From positions 1-64,000 of the forward strand of contig JAZOVZ010000090.1 of the NCBI GenBank assembly GCA_045658965.1: a DNA stretch of 64,000 nucleotides, given 5' to 3'. The position numbers were made by a program, and so were the translations under genes. Under the pieces are notes generated by a model that saw nothing but the letters and a program-made list of their open reading frames with translations, did no database searches and had not been told where the DNA came from. Source of the stretch: SVQP01 sp045658965. GTDB lineage: Bacteria > Bacillota > Clostridia > Oscillospirales > CAG-272. Below are positions 57,198 through 64,000 of this stretch, piece by piece (within the stretch, counting starts at the first letter, position 1; the number at the start of each line of letters is the position of its first letter).

Positions 57198-57379
57198 GCG
57201 GGCGATTCGTTCAGTCGCCCCTACAAGTGTTAATGATGAACCCTTCACAATTATAAGACCGAATCGTAGGGGCGATTCAAGAATCGCCCGCACCATTGGG
57301 ATATGCGCTATCGGCGGCAGCAAGCCACCGCCCTACAATCCGTTGAGGCATTTTGCGGGCGTTCTGAGAACACCCCTAC
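57198..57379. repeat. Four CGTAGGG-family repeats
   Basis: Copies at 57198-57224, 57266-57291, 57313-57336 and 57355-57379, in mixed orientation and of three subtypes. The whole 847-base stretch 56668-57514 has no protein gene; the reading frames in it run through these repeats and the antisense of the tRNA. Confidence 0.8.
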
Positions 57380-57447
57380 GAAAACAAGCCTTGGATGTGT
57401 TCGGGAAAGAGCATGACGTGCCCCTCTTAATTTTTTATAATCCCATC

Positions 57448-57476
57448 TTTACATTTCCCCAAAACTGTGCTATACT
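57448..57476 (+). promoter_or_regulatory. uvrB promoter
   Basis: TTTACA (57448-57453), 17 bases, TATACT (57471-57476). No SOS box of the CGAACN4GTTCG (DinR) type was seen. Confidence 0.7.
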
Positions 57477-57514
57477 ATTATACTGACATACTATGACGTG
57501 AAAGGAGAAGCATG

Positions 57515-59500
57515 ATGGGTAATTTCAAGCTGCACAGCCCGTTTTCCCCTATGGGTGACCAGCCGCAGGCGATCGAGCAATTGGTCGAGGGGCTGGAGAA
57601 CGGCGCGCGCTATCAGACGCTTTTGGGCGTTACAGGCTCGGGCAAGACCTTCACTATGGCGAATATCATTGAAAAATGCAACCGCCCCGTGCTGATCCTG
57701 GAGCCGAACAAAACGCTTGCAGCACAGGTCTGCACCGAAATGCGCGAATTTTTCCCCGAAAACGCGGTGGAATTCTTCGTGTCGTACTACGATTATTATC
57801 AGCCCGAGGCTTACATCCCGGGTAAGGATATGTATATTGAAAAGGACGCTTTGGTCAACGACGAGATCGACCGTCTGCGTCACAGCGCGACATCCTCGCT
57901 CTTCGAGCGCCGTGACGTCATCATCGTGGCGTCTGTTTCCTGCATCTACACGCTGGGTGACCCCGTGGAATACCAGACGCTGCAGATCTCTCTGCGCCCC
58001 GGTATGCTGATGGATCGCGACGCGCTGATTCGCAAGCTGGTGGCGATCAGTTACTCCCGAAACGACCTGAACCCCGTGCGTAACAGCTTCCGCGTGCGCG
58101 GCGACACCGTGGAGATCATGACCGCAAACGTGTCGGACAAGCTTTTGCGTGTGGAGTTTTTTGACGATGAGATCGACCGCATTTCGGTCATCAATCCCGT
58201 CACGGGCGAGCTTGTGCGCATTTTGTCCTATGCCGTGATCTTTCCCGCGACGCACTATGCCGTGTCCGACGAAAAGCGCGACGCAGCCCTTGAAGAGATC
58301 CGCCGCGAAATGGTGGACAGAGCCGCATGGTTTGAATCCGAGGGTAAGCTGATCGAGGCACAGCGCATTACCGAGCGCACCAAGTACGACCTGGAAATGC
58401 TGCGCGAGGTGGGCTTTTGCTCGGGTGTGGAGAACTATTCGCGCGTGCTGGCGGGCAGAGAACCGGGCTCAACGCCCTATACTTTGCTTGACTATTTCCC
58501 GGACGACTATATTCTGTTTATCGACGAATCGCACGTTGCCGTACCGCAGGTGCGCGGCATGAGCGGCGGTGATACCGCAAGAAAGAAAAATCTGGTGGAC
58601 TTCGGCTTCCGTCTGCCCTCGGCATACGACAACAGACCCTTGTATTTCGAGGAATTTGAAGATAAGATCAACCAAGCCGTGTTTGTCAGCGCAACGCCCG
58701 GTCCTTACGAAAAGGAGCACGCAGAGCAGGTGGCAGAGCAGCTGATCAGACCCACGGGTCTGCTTGACCCCGAGGTCGAGGTGCGCCCCATCGAGGGGCA
58801 GGTGGATGACCTGCTTGGCGAGATCCGCGACCGCGTGGAAAAGAAGGAGCGCGTGCTGGTCACCACGCTGACCAAGAAAATGGCAGAGGATCTGACCGAT
58901 TATCTGGAGCAAAACGGTGTGCGCGTGCGCTATATCCACTTTAACGTAGAAACCATGGAGCGTATGGAGATCATACGCGATTTGCGCATGGGCGTGTTTG
59001 ACGTGCTGGTCGGCATCAATCTGTTGCGCGAAGGACTTGACTTGCCGGAGGTATCCTTGGTGGCAATTCTGGATGCCGATAAGGAAGGTTTCCTTCGCGG
59101 TGAGACCTCGCTCATCCAGACCATCGGACGTGCCGCGCGTAACGCGTCGGGCAAGGTCATTATGTACGGTGATACCGTTACGAGATCGATGCAAAGTGCC
59201 ATTACCGAGACCGCGCGCCGCCGCCAAAAGCAGGACGACTTCAACAAGGCAAACGGCATCGTGCCGCGTACCGTCGTCAAGGATATCCGCGACGTCATCG
59301 ACATGGCATCGCCCACGGGCGGCAAGCAGAGCGCAAAGGCTGTGGAAACAGCCAAGGGCAAGATGAGTCCCAAGCAAAAGGACAAGCTGATTGCAGAGCT
59401 GACTGCAGAAATGCGCAGCGCGGCAGCCAAGCTGGAATTCGAAAAGGCAGCCTATCTGCGCGACCGCATCAAGCGCATTCAGGGAGGAGAAGAGATATGA
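57515..59500 (+). CDS. uvrB: Excinuclease ABC subunit B
   Basis: Damage-verifying helicase of nucleotide excision repair. 661 residues: Walker A GVTGSGKT at 38-45, the damage-probing beta-hairpin YYDYYQPEAYIP at about 92-103, LFIDESH-type Walker B (FIDESHV), SATPGPYE, helicase VLVGINLLREGLDLPE and IQTIGRAARN, and a C-terminal UVR domain (KLEFEKAAYLRDRIKRI) that binds UvrC. Of two adjacent ATGs, 57515 lies 7 bases from AAAGGAG. A small gene and uvrA follow in the same operon. Confidence 0.97.
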   Translation: MGNFKLHSPFSPMGDQPQAIEQLVEGLENGARYQTLLGVTGSGKTFTMANIIEKCNRPVLILEPNKTLAAQVCTEMREFFPENAVEFFVSYYDYYQPEAYIPGKDMYIEKDALVNDEIDRLRHSATSSLFERRDVIIVASVSCIYTLGDPVEYQTLQISLRPGMLMDRDALIRKLVAISYSRNDLNPVRNSFRVRGDTVEIMTANVSDKLLRVEFFDDEIDRISVINPVTGELVRILSYAVIFPATHYAVSDEKRDAALEEIRREMVDRAAWFESEGKLIEAQRITERTKYDLEMLREVGFCSGVENYSRVLAGREPGSTPYTLLDYFPDDYILFIDESHVAVPQVRGMSGGDTARKKNLVDFGFRLPSAYDNRPLYFEEFEDKINQAVFVSATPGPYEKEHAEQVAEQLIRPTGLLDPEVEVRPIEGQVDDLLGEIRDRVEKKERVLVTTLTKKMAEDLTDYLEQNGVRVRYIHFNVETMERMEIIRDLRMGVFDVLVGINLLREGLDLPEVSLVAILDADKEGFLRGETSLIQTIGRAARNASGKVIMYGDTVTRSMQSAITETARRRQKQDDFNKANGIVPRTVVKDIRDVIDMASPTGGKQSAKAVETAKGKMSPKQKDKLIAELTAEMRSAAAKLEFEKAAYLRDRIKRIQGGEEI

Positions 59501-59961
59501 AACAAGCAAAGAAAAAGCGTATTCCGCTGATAAACGGCAAATATCTGTGCTGGACGTTGCTCATTTTACTGGGCGAGCTGGTCGTTTTGTGCGCCGCGTA
59601 CCTGGTCAATCTGTTGGACAACGTGATCGGGTATATCATTCTGCCGTTTTTCGGATTTTTCACGTTATATACCGCCTACGAGGCTGCAGTGCTTGCGCTT
59701 GAGGCTGTCAGCGTCAGCGCGGACGGCATTGTCGTTGCGGGCAAGGACGCGCAAGGGCAAACCGTACATTTTGAGCTCGATGCGCTTATGAGCGTTTTCC
59801 CTTGCGATCAAAAGGGAAATCCGCTGCCCGCGCAAGACAAATACGAAAATATCGGGCTTGCGTTCCGCTTCAAGGACGGCAAGCAAAAAATCAGACAGAC
59901 CTCGCGCCTGACCGCGAAGCAGCTTGCAAAGCTGCGTGATGCATTGGGCGTGACCGAATAA
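59497..59961 (+). CDS. Membrane protein inserted between uvrB and uvrA, unknown
   Basis: 154 residues: two helices (about 18-39 and 43-70), then a soluble PH-like domain (VSADGIVVAGKDAQGQTVHF, FRFKDGKQKIRQTSRLTAKQ). The ATG overlaps the uvrB stop by four bases with GGAGGAG upstream, so it is translated with uvrB. Family not recognised; no repair function is known for such proteins. Confidence 0.68.
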   Translation: MKQAKKKRIPLINGKYLCWTLLILLGELVVLCAAYLVNLLDNVIGYIILPFFGFFTLYTAYEAAVLALEAVSVSADGIVVAGKDAQGQTVHFELDALMSVFPCDQKGNPLPAQDKYENIGLAFRFKDGKQKIRQTSRLTAKQLAKLRDALGVTE

Positions 59962-59981
59962 ACACACGAGAAAGACAGAGT

Positions 59982-62825
59982 ATGAAACAAGAAAAAATCG
60001 TGATTCGCGGTGCGCGCGTCAATAATCTCAAGAATATTGACGTGGAGATCCCGCGTGACAAGCTGGTGATCCTGACCGGGCTTTCGGGCTCGGGAAAGTC
60101 CTCGCTGGCATTTGATACCGTGTATGCAGAGGGTCATCGACGCTTTGTCGAGTCGCTTTCCTCGTATGCGCGCATGTTCCTCGGTCAAATGGACAAGCCC
60201 GACGTGGATACCATCGAGGGGCTCAGTCCCGCCATTTCCATTGACCAGAAGACCACCTCCAAAAACCCGCGCTCTACCGTGGGTACCGTGACCGAAATAT
60301 ACGACTATCTGCGTCTGCTTTACGCCCGCGTGGGTGTGCCGCACTGTCCCGTGTGCGGCAAGGAGATCCGCAGACAGAGCACCGACACCATTATTGATAA
60401 GATCTGCGAGCTGCCCGAGGGGGAGCGATTTTGGGTGCTTGCACCCGTTGTGCGCGCGCAAAAGGGTATGCATGAAAAGGTGCTGACCGATGCCAAAAAG
60501 AGCGGTTACGCCCGCGTGCGCATCGACGGCAGCTTGTATGATCTTGGCGAGGACATCTCGCTCGACAAGAATAAAAAGCACGATATCGAGGTCGTGGTTG
60601 ACCGACTGGTGCTCAAAGACGGCGTGCGCTCACGCCTTGGCGACTCGGTCGAGACCGCGCTCAACCTTGCCGAGGGGCATCTCTTGATCGTCACCGTGCC
60701 GCGCGGAGAAGGGCAGCCTATCGAGCTTTCGTTCTCGCAAAGCTATGCCTGCGAGGAGCACGGCATTTCGATCGGTGAGCTTGAGCCCCGCATGTTTTCC
60801 TTTAATAATCCCACGGGCGCGTGCCCCGCGTGCGCAGGTCTTGGCGAGATGCAGACGGTGTCTGCCGCCAAGGTCATTCCCGATAAGCGTCTTTCGCTGC
60901 GCGGCGGTGCGATCGCGGTCAACGGCTTTAAGACCTTGGAAGAGGACAGCTGGAACGGTCCGCTTTTTGCCGCAGTCGGCGAAGTGGCGGGCTTTACCTT
61001 GGATATGCCCATCCGTGAGTACAGCACGAGTGCACTCAATGCGCTGCTGTACGGCACGGGCGATCGCGTCTACCGCATCAAGCGCCATTTCGGCGGTGTG
61101 GATCACGAGCAGACGCTGACCTTCCACGGTATTCTTGATATGGTGGAAAGCCGCATGAAGAACGGCGGCATGTTCGGCAAGGAGTATTACACGCAGTTCG
61201 TGCAGGAGGCAGATTGTCCCACCTGCGGCGGCAAGCGTCTTTCTCCCGTGGTGCTGGGCGTCACGGTAGGCGGTTTGAATATTCATGATTTTTGTGCCAT
61301 GTCGGTCGAAAGCGCACTTGCTTTTGTCGAGGCGCTGCAGTTTAGCGGCGGTGAGGCGGTCATTTCGCGTGAGATCTTAAAGGAGATCCGCGCGCGCCTT
61401 GGCTTCCTTGTCAGCGTAGGACTTGGATATCTGACGCTGGGACGCAAGGCAGGCACGCTTTCGGGCGGTGAAGCACAGCGCATCCGCCTTGCCACGCAGA
61501 TCGGCTCTGCGCTGACCGGTGTGCTGTATATTCTGGATGAGCCCAGCATCGGCTTGCATTCGCGTGATAATTCCAAGCTGATCGCCACGCTCAAGACCCT
61601 GCGCGACCTTGGCAATACGGTCATCGTGGTCGAGCACGACGAGGAGACCATGCAGGAATCCGACTATATCATTGACGTAGGCCCCGGTGCGGGCGTGCAC
61701 GGCGGTCAGATCGTGGCGGCAGGCACACCTGACGAGGTTGCAAAGAACGAAAATTCGCTCACGGGCGGCTATCTCTCGGGCAGACTCTGCATCCCCGTGC
61801 CCGCAGAGCGCAGAGCGGGCAACGGCAATTTCCTGCGCGTATACGGTGCAGAGGAGCATAACCTCAAGAAGCTGGACGTGGAAATTCCGCTGGGCTGCTT
61901 TGTGTGCGTCACGGGCGTGTCGGGCTCGGGCAAATCCTCGCTGGTCAACGGTATCATTCACCCCGTGCTGGCGGACAGACTTAACAACGCCATCACGTAC
62001 CCGGGTAAGCACGAGCAGCTGACGGGTGACGAGCACTTGGATAAGATCATTTGCATTGACCAAAGCCCCATAGGCAGAACGCCGCGCTCCAACCCCGCGA
62101 CCTATACGGGGCTGTTTGCCGACATCCGCGATCTGTTCGCGCAGACCAAGGATGCCAAGGCAAAGGGCTACGGACCGGGCAGATTTTCCTTTAACGTCAA
62201 GGGCGGACGCTGCGAGGCGTGCGAGGGCGACGGCGTGCGCTGCATTGAGATGCACTTTTTGCCCGACGTGTACGTGACTTGCGACGTATGTAAGGGCAAA
62301 AGATATAACCGCGACACCTTGGAGGTCAAGTATAAGGGCAAGAACATCAACGACGTGCTGGAAATGACGGTTGAGGAGGGTGTGACCTTCTTTGACGGCA
62401 TGCCGCGTATTTTGCGCAAGCTCAAAACGCTGCAGGATGTCGGACTTGGCTATATCAAGATCGGTCAGTCCTCGACCACGCTGTCGGGCGGTGAGGCACA
62501 GCGCGTCAAGCTGGCAACAGAGCTTGCCAAGCGCGATACGGGCAAGACGATATACGTGCTGGACGAGCCCACCACGGGCTTGCATACCGCGGACGTAGCG
62601 CAGCTGCTGGGCGTGCTGCAGCGTCTTGTGGACGGCGGCAACACCGTGCTTGTCATTGAGCACAACATGGACGTCATCAAGTGCGCCGACTATATCATTG
62701 ACCTTGGTCCCGAGGGCGGCGACGGCGGCGGCACGCTTGTTGCCAAGGGCACACCCGAGCAGGTCGCCGCGTGCGAGCAGTCGTATACGGGACAGTACCT
62801 GCGCAAGGTGATCGGAAAGAAATAA
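59982..62825 (+). CDS. uvrA: Excinuclease ABC subunit A
   Basis: DNA damage sensor ATPase of 947 residues. Two ABC modules: Walker A GLSGSGKSS (about 32-40) and GVSGSGKSS (about 645), each with signature LSGGEAQR and Walker B (LDEPSIG, LDEPTTG). Zinc modules: CPVCGKEI..., CPACAGLG/CPTCGG and CEACEGDG...CDVCKG. Family-typical length. Only a weak ribosome site (GAAAGACAGAG). Last gene of the uvrB operon, 20 bases after the membrane protein gene. Confidence 0.97.
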   Translation: MKQEKIVIRGARVNNLKNIDVEIPRDKLVILTGLSGSGKSSLAFDTVYAEGHRRFVESLSSYARMFLGQMDKPDVDTIEGLSPAISIDQKTTSKNPRSTVGTVTEIYDYLRLLYARVGVPHCPVCGKEIRRQSTDTIIDKICELPEGERFWVLAPVVRAQKGMHEKVLTDAKKSGYARVRIDGSLYDLGEDISLDKNKKHDIEVVVDRLVLKDGVRSRLGDSVETALNLAEGHLLIVTVPRGEGQPIELSFSQSYACEEHGISIGELEPRMFSFNNPTGACPACAGLGEMQTVSAAKVIPDKRLSLRGGAIAVNGFKTLEEDSWNGPLFAAVGEVAGFTLDMPIREYSTSALNALLYGTGDRVYRIKRHFGGVDHEQTLTFHGILDMVESRMKNGGMFGKEYYTQFVQEADCPTCGGKRLSPVVLGVTVGGLNIHDFCAMSVESALAFVEALQFSGGEAVISREILKEIRARLGFLVSVGLGYLTLGRKAGTLSGGEAQRIRLATQIGSALTGVLYILDEPSIGLHSRDNSKLIATLKTLRDLGNTVIVVEHDEETMQESDYIIDVGPGAGVHGGQIVAAGTPDEVAKNENSLTGGYLSGRLCIPVPAERRAGNGNFLRVYGAEEHNLKKLDVEIPLGCFVCVTGVSGSGKSSLVNGIIHPVLADRLNNAITYPGKHEQLTGDEHLDKIICIDQSPIGRTPRSNPATYTGLFADIRDLFAQTKDAKAKGYGPGRFSFNVKGGRCEACEGDGVRCIEMHFLPDVYVTCDVCKGKRYNRDTLEVKYKGKNINDVLEMTVEEGVTFFDGMPRILRKLKTLQDVGLGYIKIGQSSTTLSGGEAQRVKLATELAKRDTGKTIYVLDEPTTGLHTADVAQLLGVLQRLVDGGNTVLVIEHNMDVIKCADYIIDLGPEGGDGGGTLVAKGTPEQVAACEQSYTGQYLRKVIGKK

Positions 62826-62835
62826 TAAGTGTGAT

Positions 62836-62866
62836 AGAAAACCCTTGCGTTGCAAGGGTTTTCTTA
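62836..62866 (+). terminator. uvrA terminator
   Basis: AGAAAACCCTTGC pairs with GCAAGGGTTTTCT around a 3-base loop. Confidence 0.85.
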
Positions 62867-62867
62867 T

Positions 62868-62925
62868 AGCCTCCCTCTTTGAGGGAGGGGGACCGCGCAG
62901 CGGTGGTGGGAGTCGGATAAGTAAT
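62868..62925. repeat. GC-rich palindromic intergenic element
   Basis: CTCCCTCTTTGAGGGAG (62871-62887) is a palindrome followed by ACCGCGCAGCGGT (62892-62904), another palindrome, and GGTGGGAGT. Elements of this form are common between genes of gut Clostridia, and the left edge of the window (1-40) may carry a related piece. No gene lies in 62826-63073. Confidence 0.65.
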
Positions 62926-63073
62926 GCGAGTATAAACTTTCACCTAAATGATTTTACACTTTTTTCAAAAACCTGTTGTCAAACGCATTTTATTTCGTAC
63001 TTATGGGTGAAGCACATGTGCACACCCGATTTGCATGCATGCGGATCGGGAAGTCTTGGAAAGGAGAAAAGGA

Positions 63074-63664
63074 ATGACCCTTGATCAAAAAACGTGGGAT
63101 CGCATTCCCGATGACAGCGAAATTGTCGAGCTGCTCTGCCGTCGTGACGAATTTGCCCTGCGGGCGGTCATGACCAAATACGGTGCACTCATGACAAGCA
63201 TCGCGCGGCAGATCACAGGATGCGAGCAGGACGCGGAAGAATGCGTCAACGATGCCGTATTGGAGCTTTGGAACACCGTTCCCCCAGCGTGTCCTAAGCA
63301 GCTTTCGGCATTCGTGGGCGGCATTGTCCGCAGACGCGCCATCGACCGCGTGCGCTATAATCAAGCAGAGAAGCGAGCGGGAAGTGAATATTGCAGTTCC
63401 TTAGAGGAGCTGGAGGAATGCTTGCCCGATACGTTTTCCGAGAAAGAAAGCGATTCTGAGGAGATCTTGTGCATCATCCGTCAATTTCTGGACAAGCAAA
63501 AGCCGGATGACCGCGACATGTTTTTGATGCGGTATTTCCGCTTCATGTCAAACGAGCATATTGCAGCCCGCCTTTGCATACGCGAATCAACCGTAGTTAT
63601 GCGGCTGGTGCGCATGCGTAAGCGGCTGCGCAAGGCGTTTGAGCAAAGCAATATCCGGTTATAA
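63074..63664 (+). CDS. ECF-like RNA polymerase sigma factor
   Basis: 196 residues. Region 2: LMTSIARQITGCEQDAEECVNDAVLELWNTV at about 35-65 (given in part), AFVGGIVRRRAIDRVR; region 4: FRFMSNEHIAARLCIRESTV, MRLVRMRKRLRKAF. The target promoters are unknown. ATG 63074 has AAGGAG 7 bases upstream; a longer frame start does not. A -35-like TTGTCA at 62976 without a good -10 precedes it. The next gene is a probable anti-sigma or sensor protein. Confidence 0.85.
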   Translation: MTLDQKTWDRIPDDSEIVELLCRRDEFALRAVMTKYGALMTSIARQITGCEQDAEECVNDAVLELWNTVPPACPKQLSAFVGGIVRRRAIDRVRYNQAEKRAGSEYCSSLEELEECLPDTFSEKESDSEEILCIIRQFLDKQKPDDRDMFLMRYFRFMSNEHIAARLCIRESTVVMRLVRMRKRLRKAFEQSNIRL

Positions 63665-63687
63665 CCAACTCATAAGGAGGAGATTTT

Positions 63688-64000
63688 ATGAACAAGAGAA
63701 CAGATAAGCTGATCGATGCGATCGGACGCCTGGATGAAGATCAGATCGTGTCCTGCATGCACCCCCGCAGACGCAAAATGTTGAGCGGCAAAGCGCGCAT
63801 CGCCCTTGTGCTGGCAGCTGCATTGTTGGTTACCACGTTAGCGTCCGCCTTGGTCGTGCTTCCCATGATGCTGGAGGGCAATACCCCCGGCACAGAGCCC
63901 GGCATTATCCCCGGTACCGAAACCGTGGTGCCCGGCACGGAGAACACTACCGATACCGCCGTGCTCCCCCCCGAGAATACCGCAAAGTTCCCGGGTGTCG
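63688..64000 (+). CDS. Probable anti-sigma or membrane sensor protein (cut by window end)
   Basis: Partial: 104 codons to the window edge, no stop. A cytoplasmic N-terminus (MNKRTDKLIDAIGRLDED) resembles short anti-sigma docking segments, followed by one helix at about 36-57 and a Pro/Thr/Gly-rich external part (PGTEPGIIPGTETVVPGTE). AAGGAGG lies 8 bases before ATG 63688, 23 bases after the sigma factor gene. The pairing suggests it inhibits the sigma factor. Confidence 0.65.
   Translation, partial: MNKRTDKLIDAIGRLDEDQIVSCMHPRRRKMLSGKARIALVLAAALLVTTLASALVVLPMMLEGNTPGTEPGIIPGTETVVPGTENTTDTAVLPPENTAKFPGV

Noticed and set aside
57022..57379. CRISPR array formed by the CGTAGGG repeats
   Set aside because: Spacing is irregular (about 10-120 bases), orientations are mixed and the cores differ; no cas genes.

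Overview
The window looks like a chromosome segment of an anaerobic, Gram-positive, endospore-lineage Clostridia (probably an uncultured gut Oscillospirales or Christensenellales type). Support for this: strong AAGGAGG-type ribosome binding sites, near-consensus sigma-A promoters (TTGACA-17-TATAAT) before most transcription units, HrcA/CIRCE heat-shock control, the McsA-McsB-ClpC set, a SpoIID-like protein, a TmcAL/YlbM gene next to DUF177-rpmF (as in Bacillus ylbM-ylbN-rpmF), FakA-PlsX-DegV fatty-acid uptake genes and short Bacillota-type lipoproteins. No rRNA, CRISPR array, intact transposase or prophage was seen. The assignment is inference from gene content, not from a marker phylogeny.

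Layout. 0.26-3.4 kb (minus): glutamine synthetase followed by a membrane metallophosphoesterase and a metallo-beta-lactamase-fold hydrolase. 3.5-9.1 kb (plus): TetR-like regulator, fatty acid kinase fakA, plsX, a DegV/FakB-like protein, a GNAT-fold protein and acyl carrier protein, one lipid operon. 9.15-12.7 kb (minus): flavodoxin-like reductase, then an operon of three unknown membrane proteins with a YozG-type HTH regulator and a DUF2975 membrane protein. 13.0-16.4 kb (plus): cyclase, UPF0316, YcxB-like, sugar isomerase and an unknown membrane protein. 16.6-23.0 kb (plus): hrcA-grpE-dnaK-dnaJ-prmA-ygjP under CIRCE sites. 23.3-26.1 kb (minus): acyltransferase, small protein, tmcAL. 26.5-29.5 kb (plus): a 14-codon ORF, lipoproteins, DUF177 and rpmF. 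29.8-36.4 kb (minus): clpC, mcsB, mcsA and a SpoIID/peptidoglycan-binding cluster. 36.5-38.4 kb (plus): GntR-regulated ABC exporter. 38.5 kb: tRNA-Leu with a duplicated 3' end. 39-42 kb (plus): secreted phosphoesterase, histidine phosphatase, esterase. 42-49 kb (mostly minus): beta-helix lipoprotein, small membrane proteins, DUF6873-like protein, rpmB, a degenerate PurL-like protein, mtaB. 49.2-54.1 kb (plus): upp, RluA-type synthase, lnt, small lipoprotein, GDPD. 54.2-55.3 kb (minus): rpsF-ssb-rpsR. 55.5-62.8 kb (plus): secreted MBL protein, CAT-anticodon tRNA with a repeat tract, uvrB-membrane protein-uvrA. 63.0-64.0 kb: ECF-like sigma factor and a probable anti-sigma partner cut by the window edge.

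The least ordinary material is: (i) a McsB homologue that has lost the guanidino-kinase catalytic residues but keeps the phosphoarginine-docking motif; (ii) similar complex inverted-repeat elements next to both tRNA genes, each ending in a near copy of the adjacent tRNA T-arm/3' end; (iii) about 22 copies of a short palindromic CGTAGGG repeat family plus a separate array of seven hairpins; (iv) a four-half-site CIRCE arrangement; (v) an adenylylation-type (GSI-beta-like) glutamine synthetase in a Clostridia setting; (vi) several uncharacterised membrane-protein operons and a 14-codon ORF under a strong promoter with a dyad operator.
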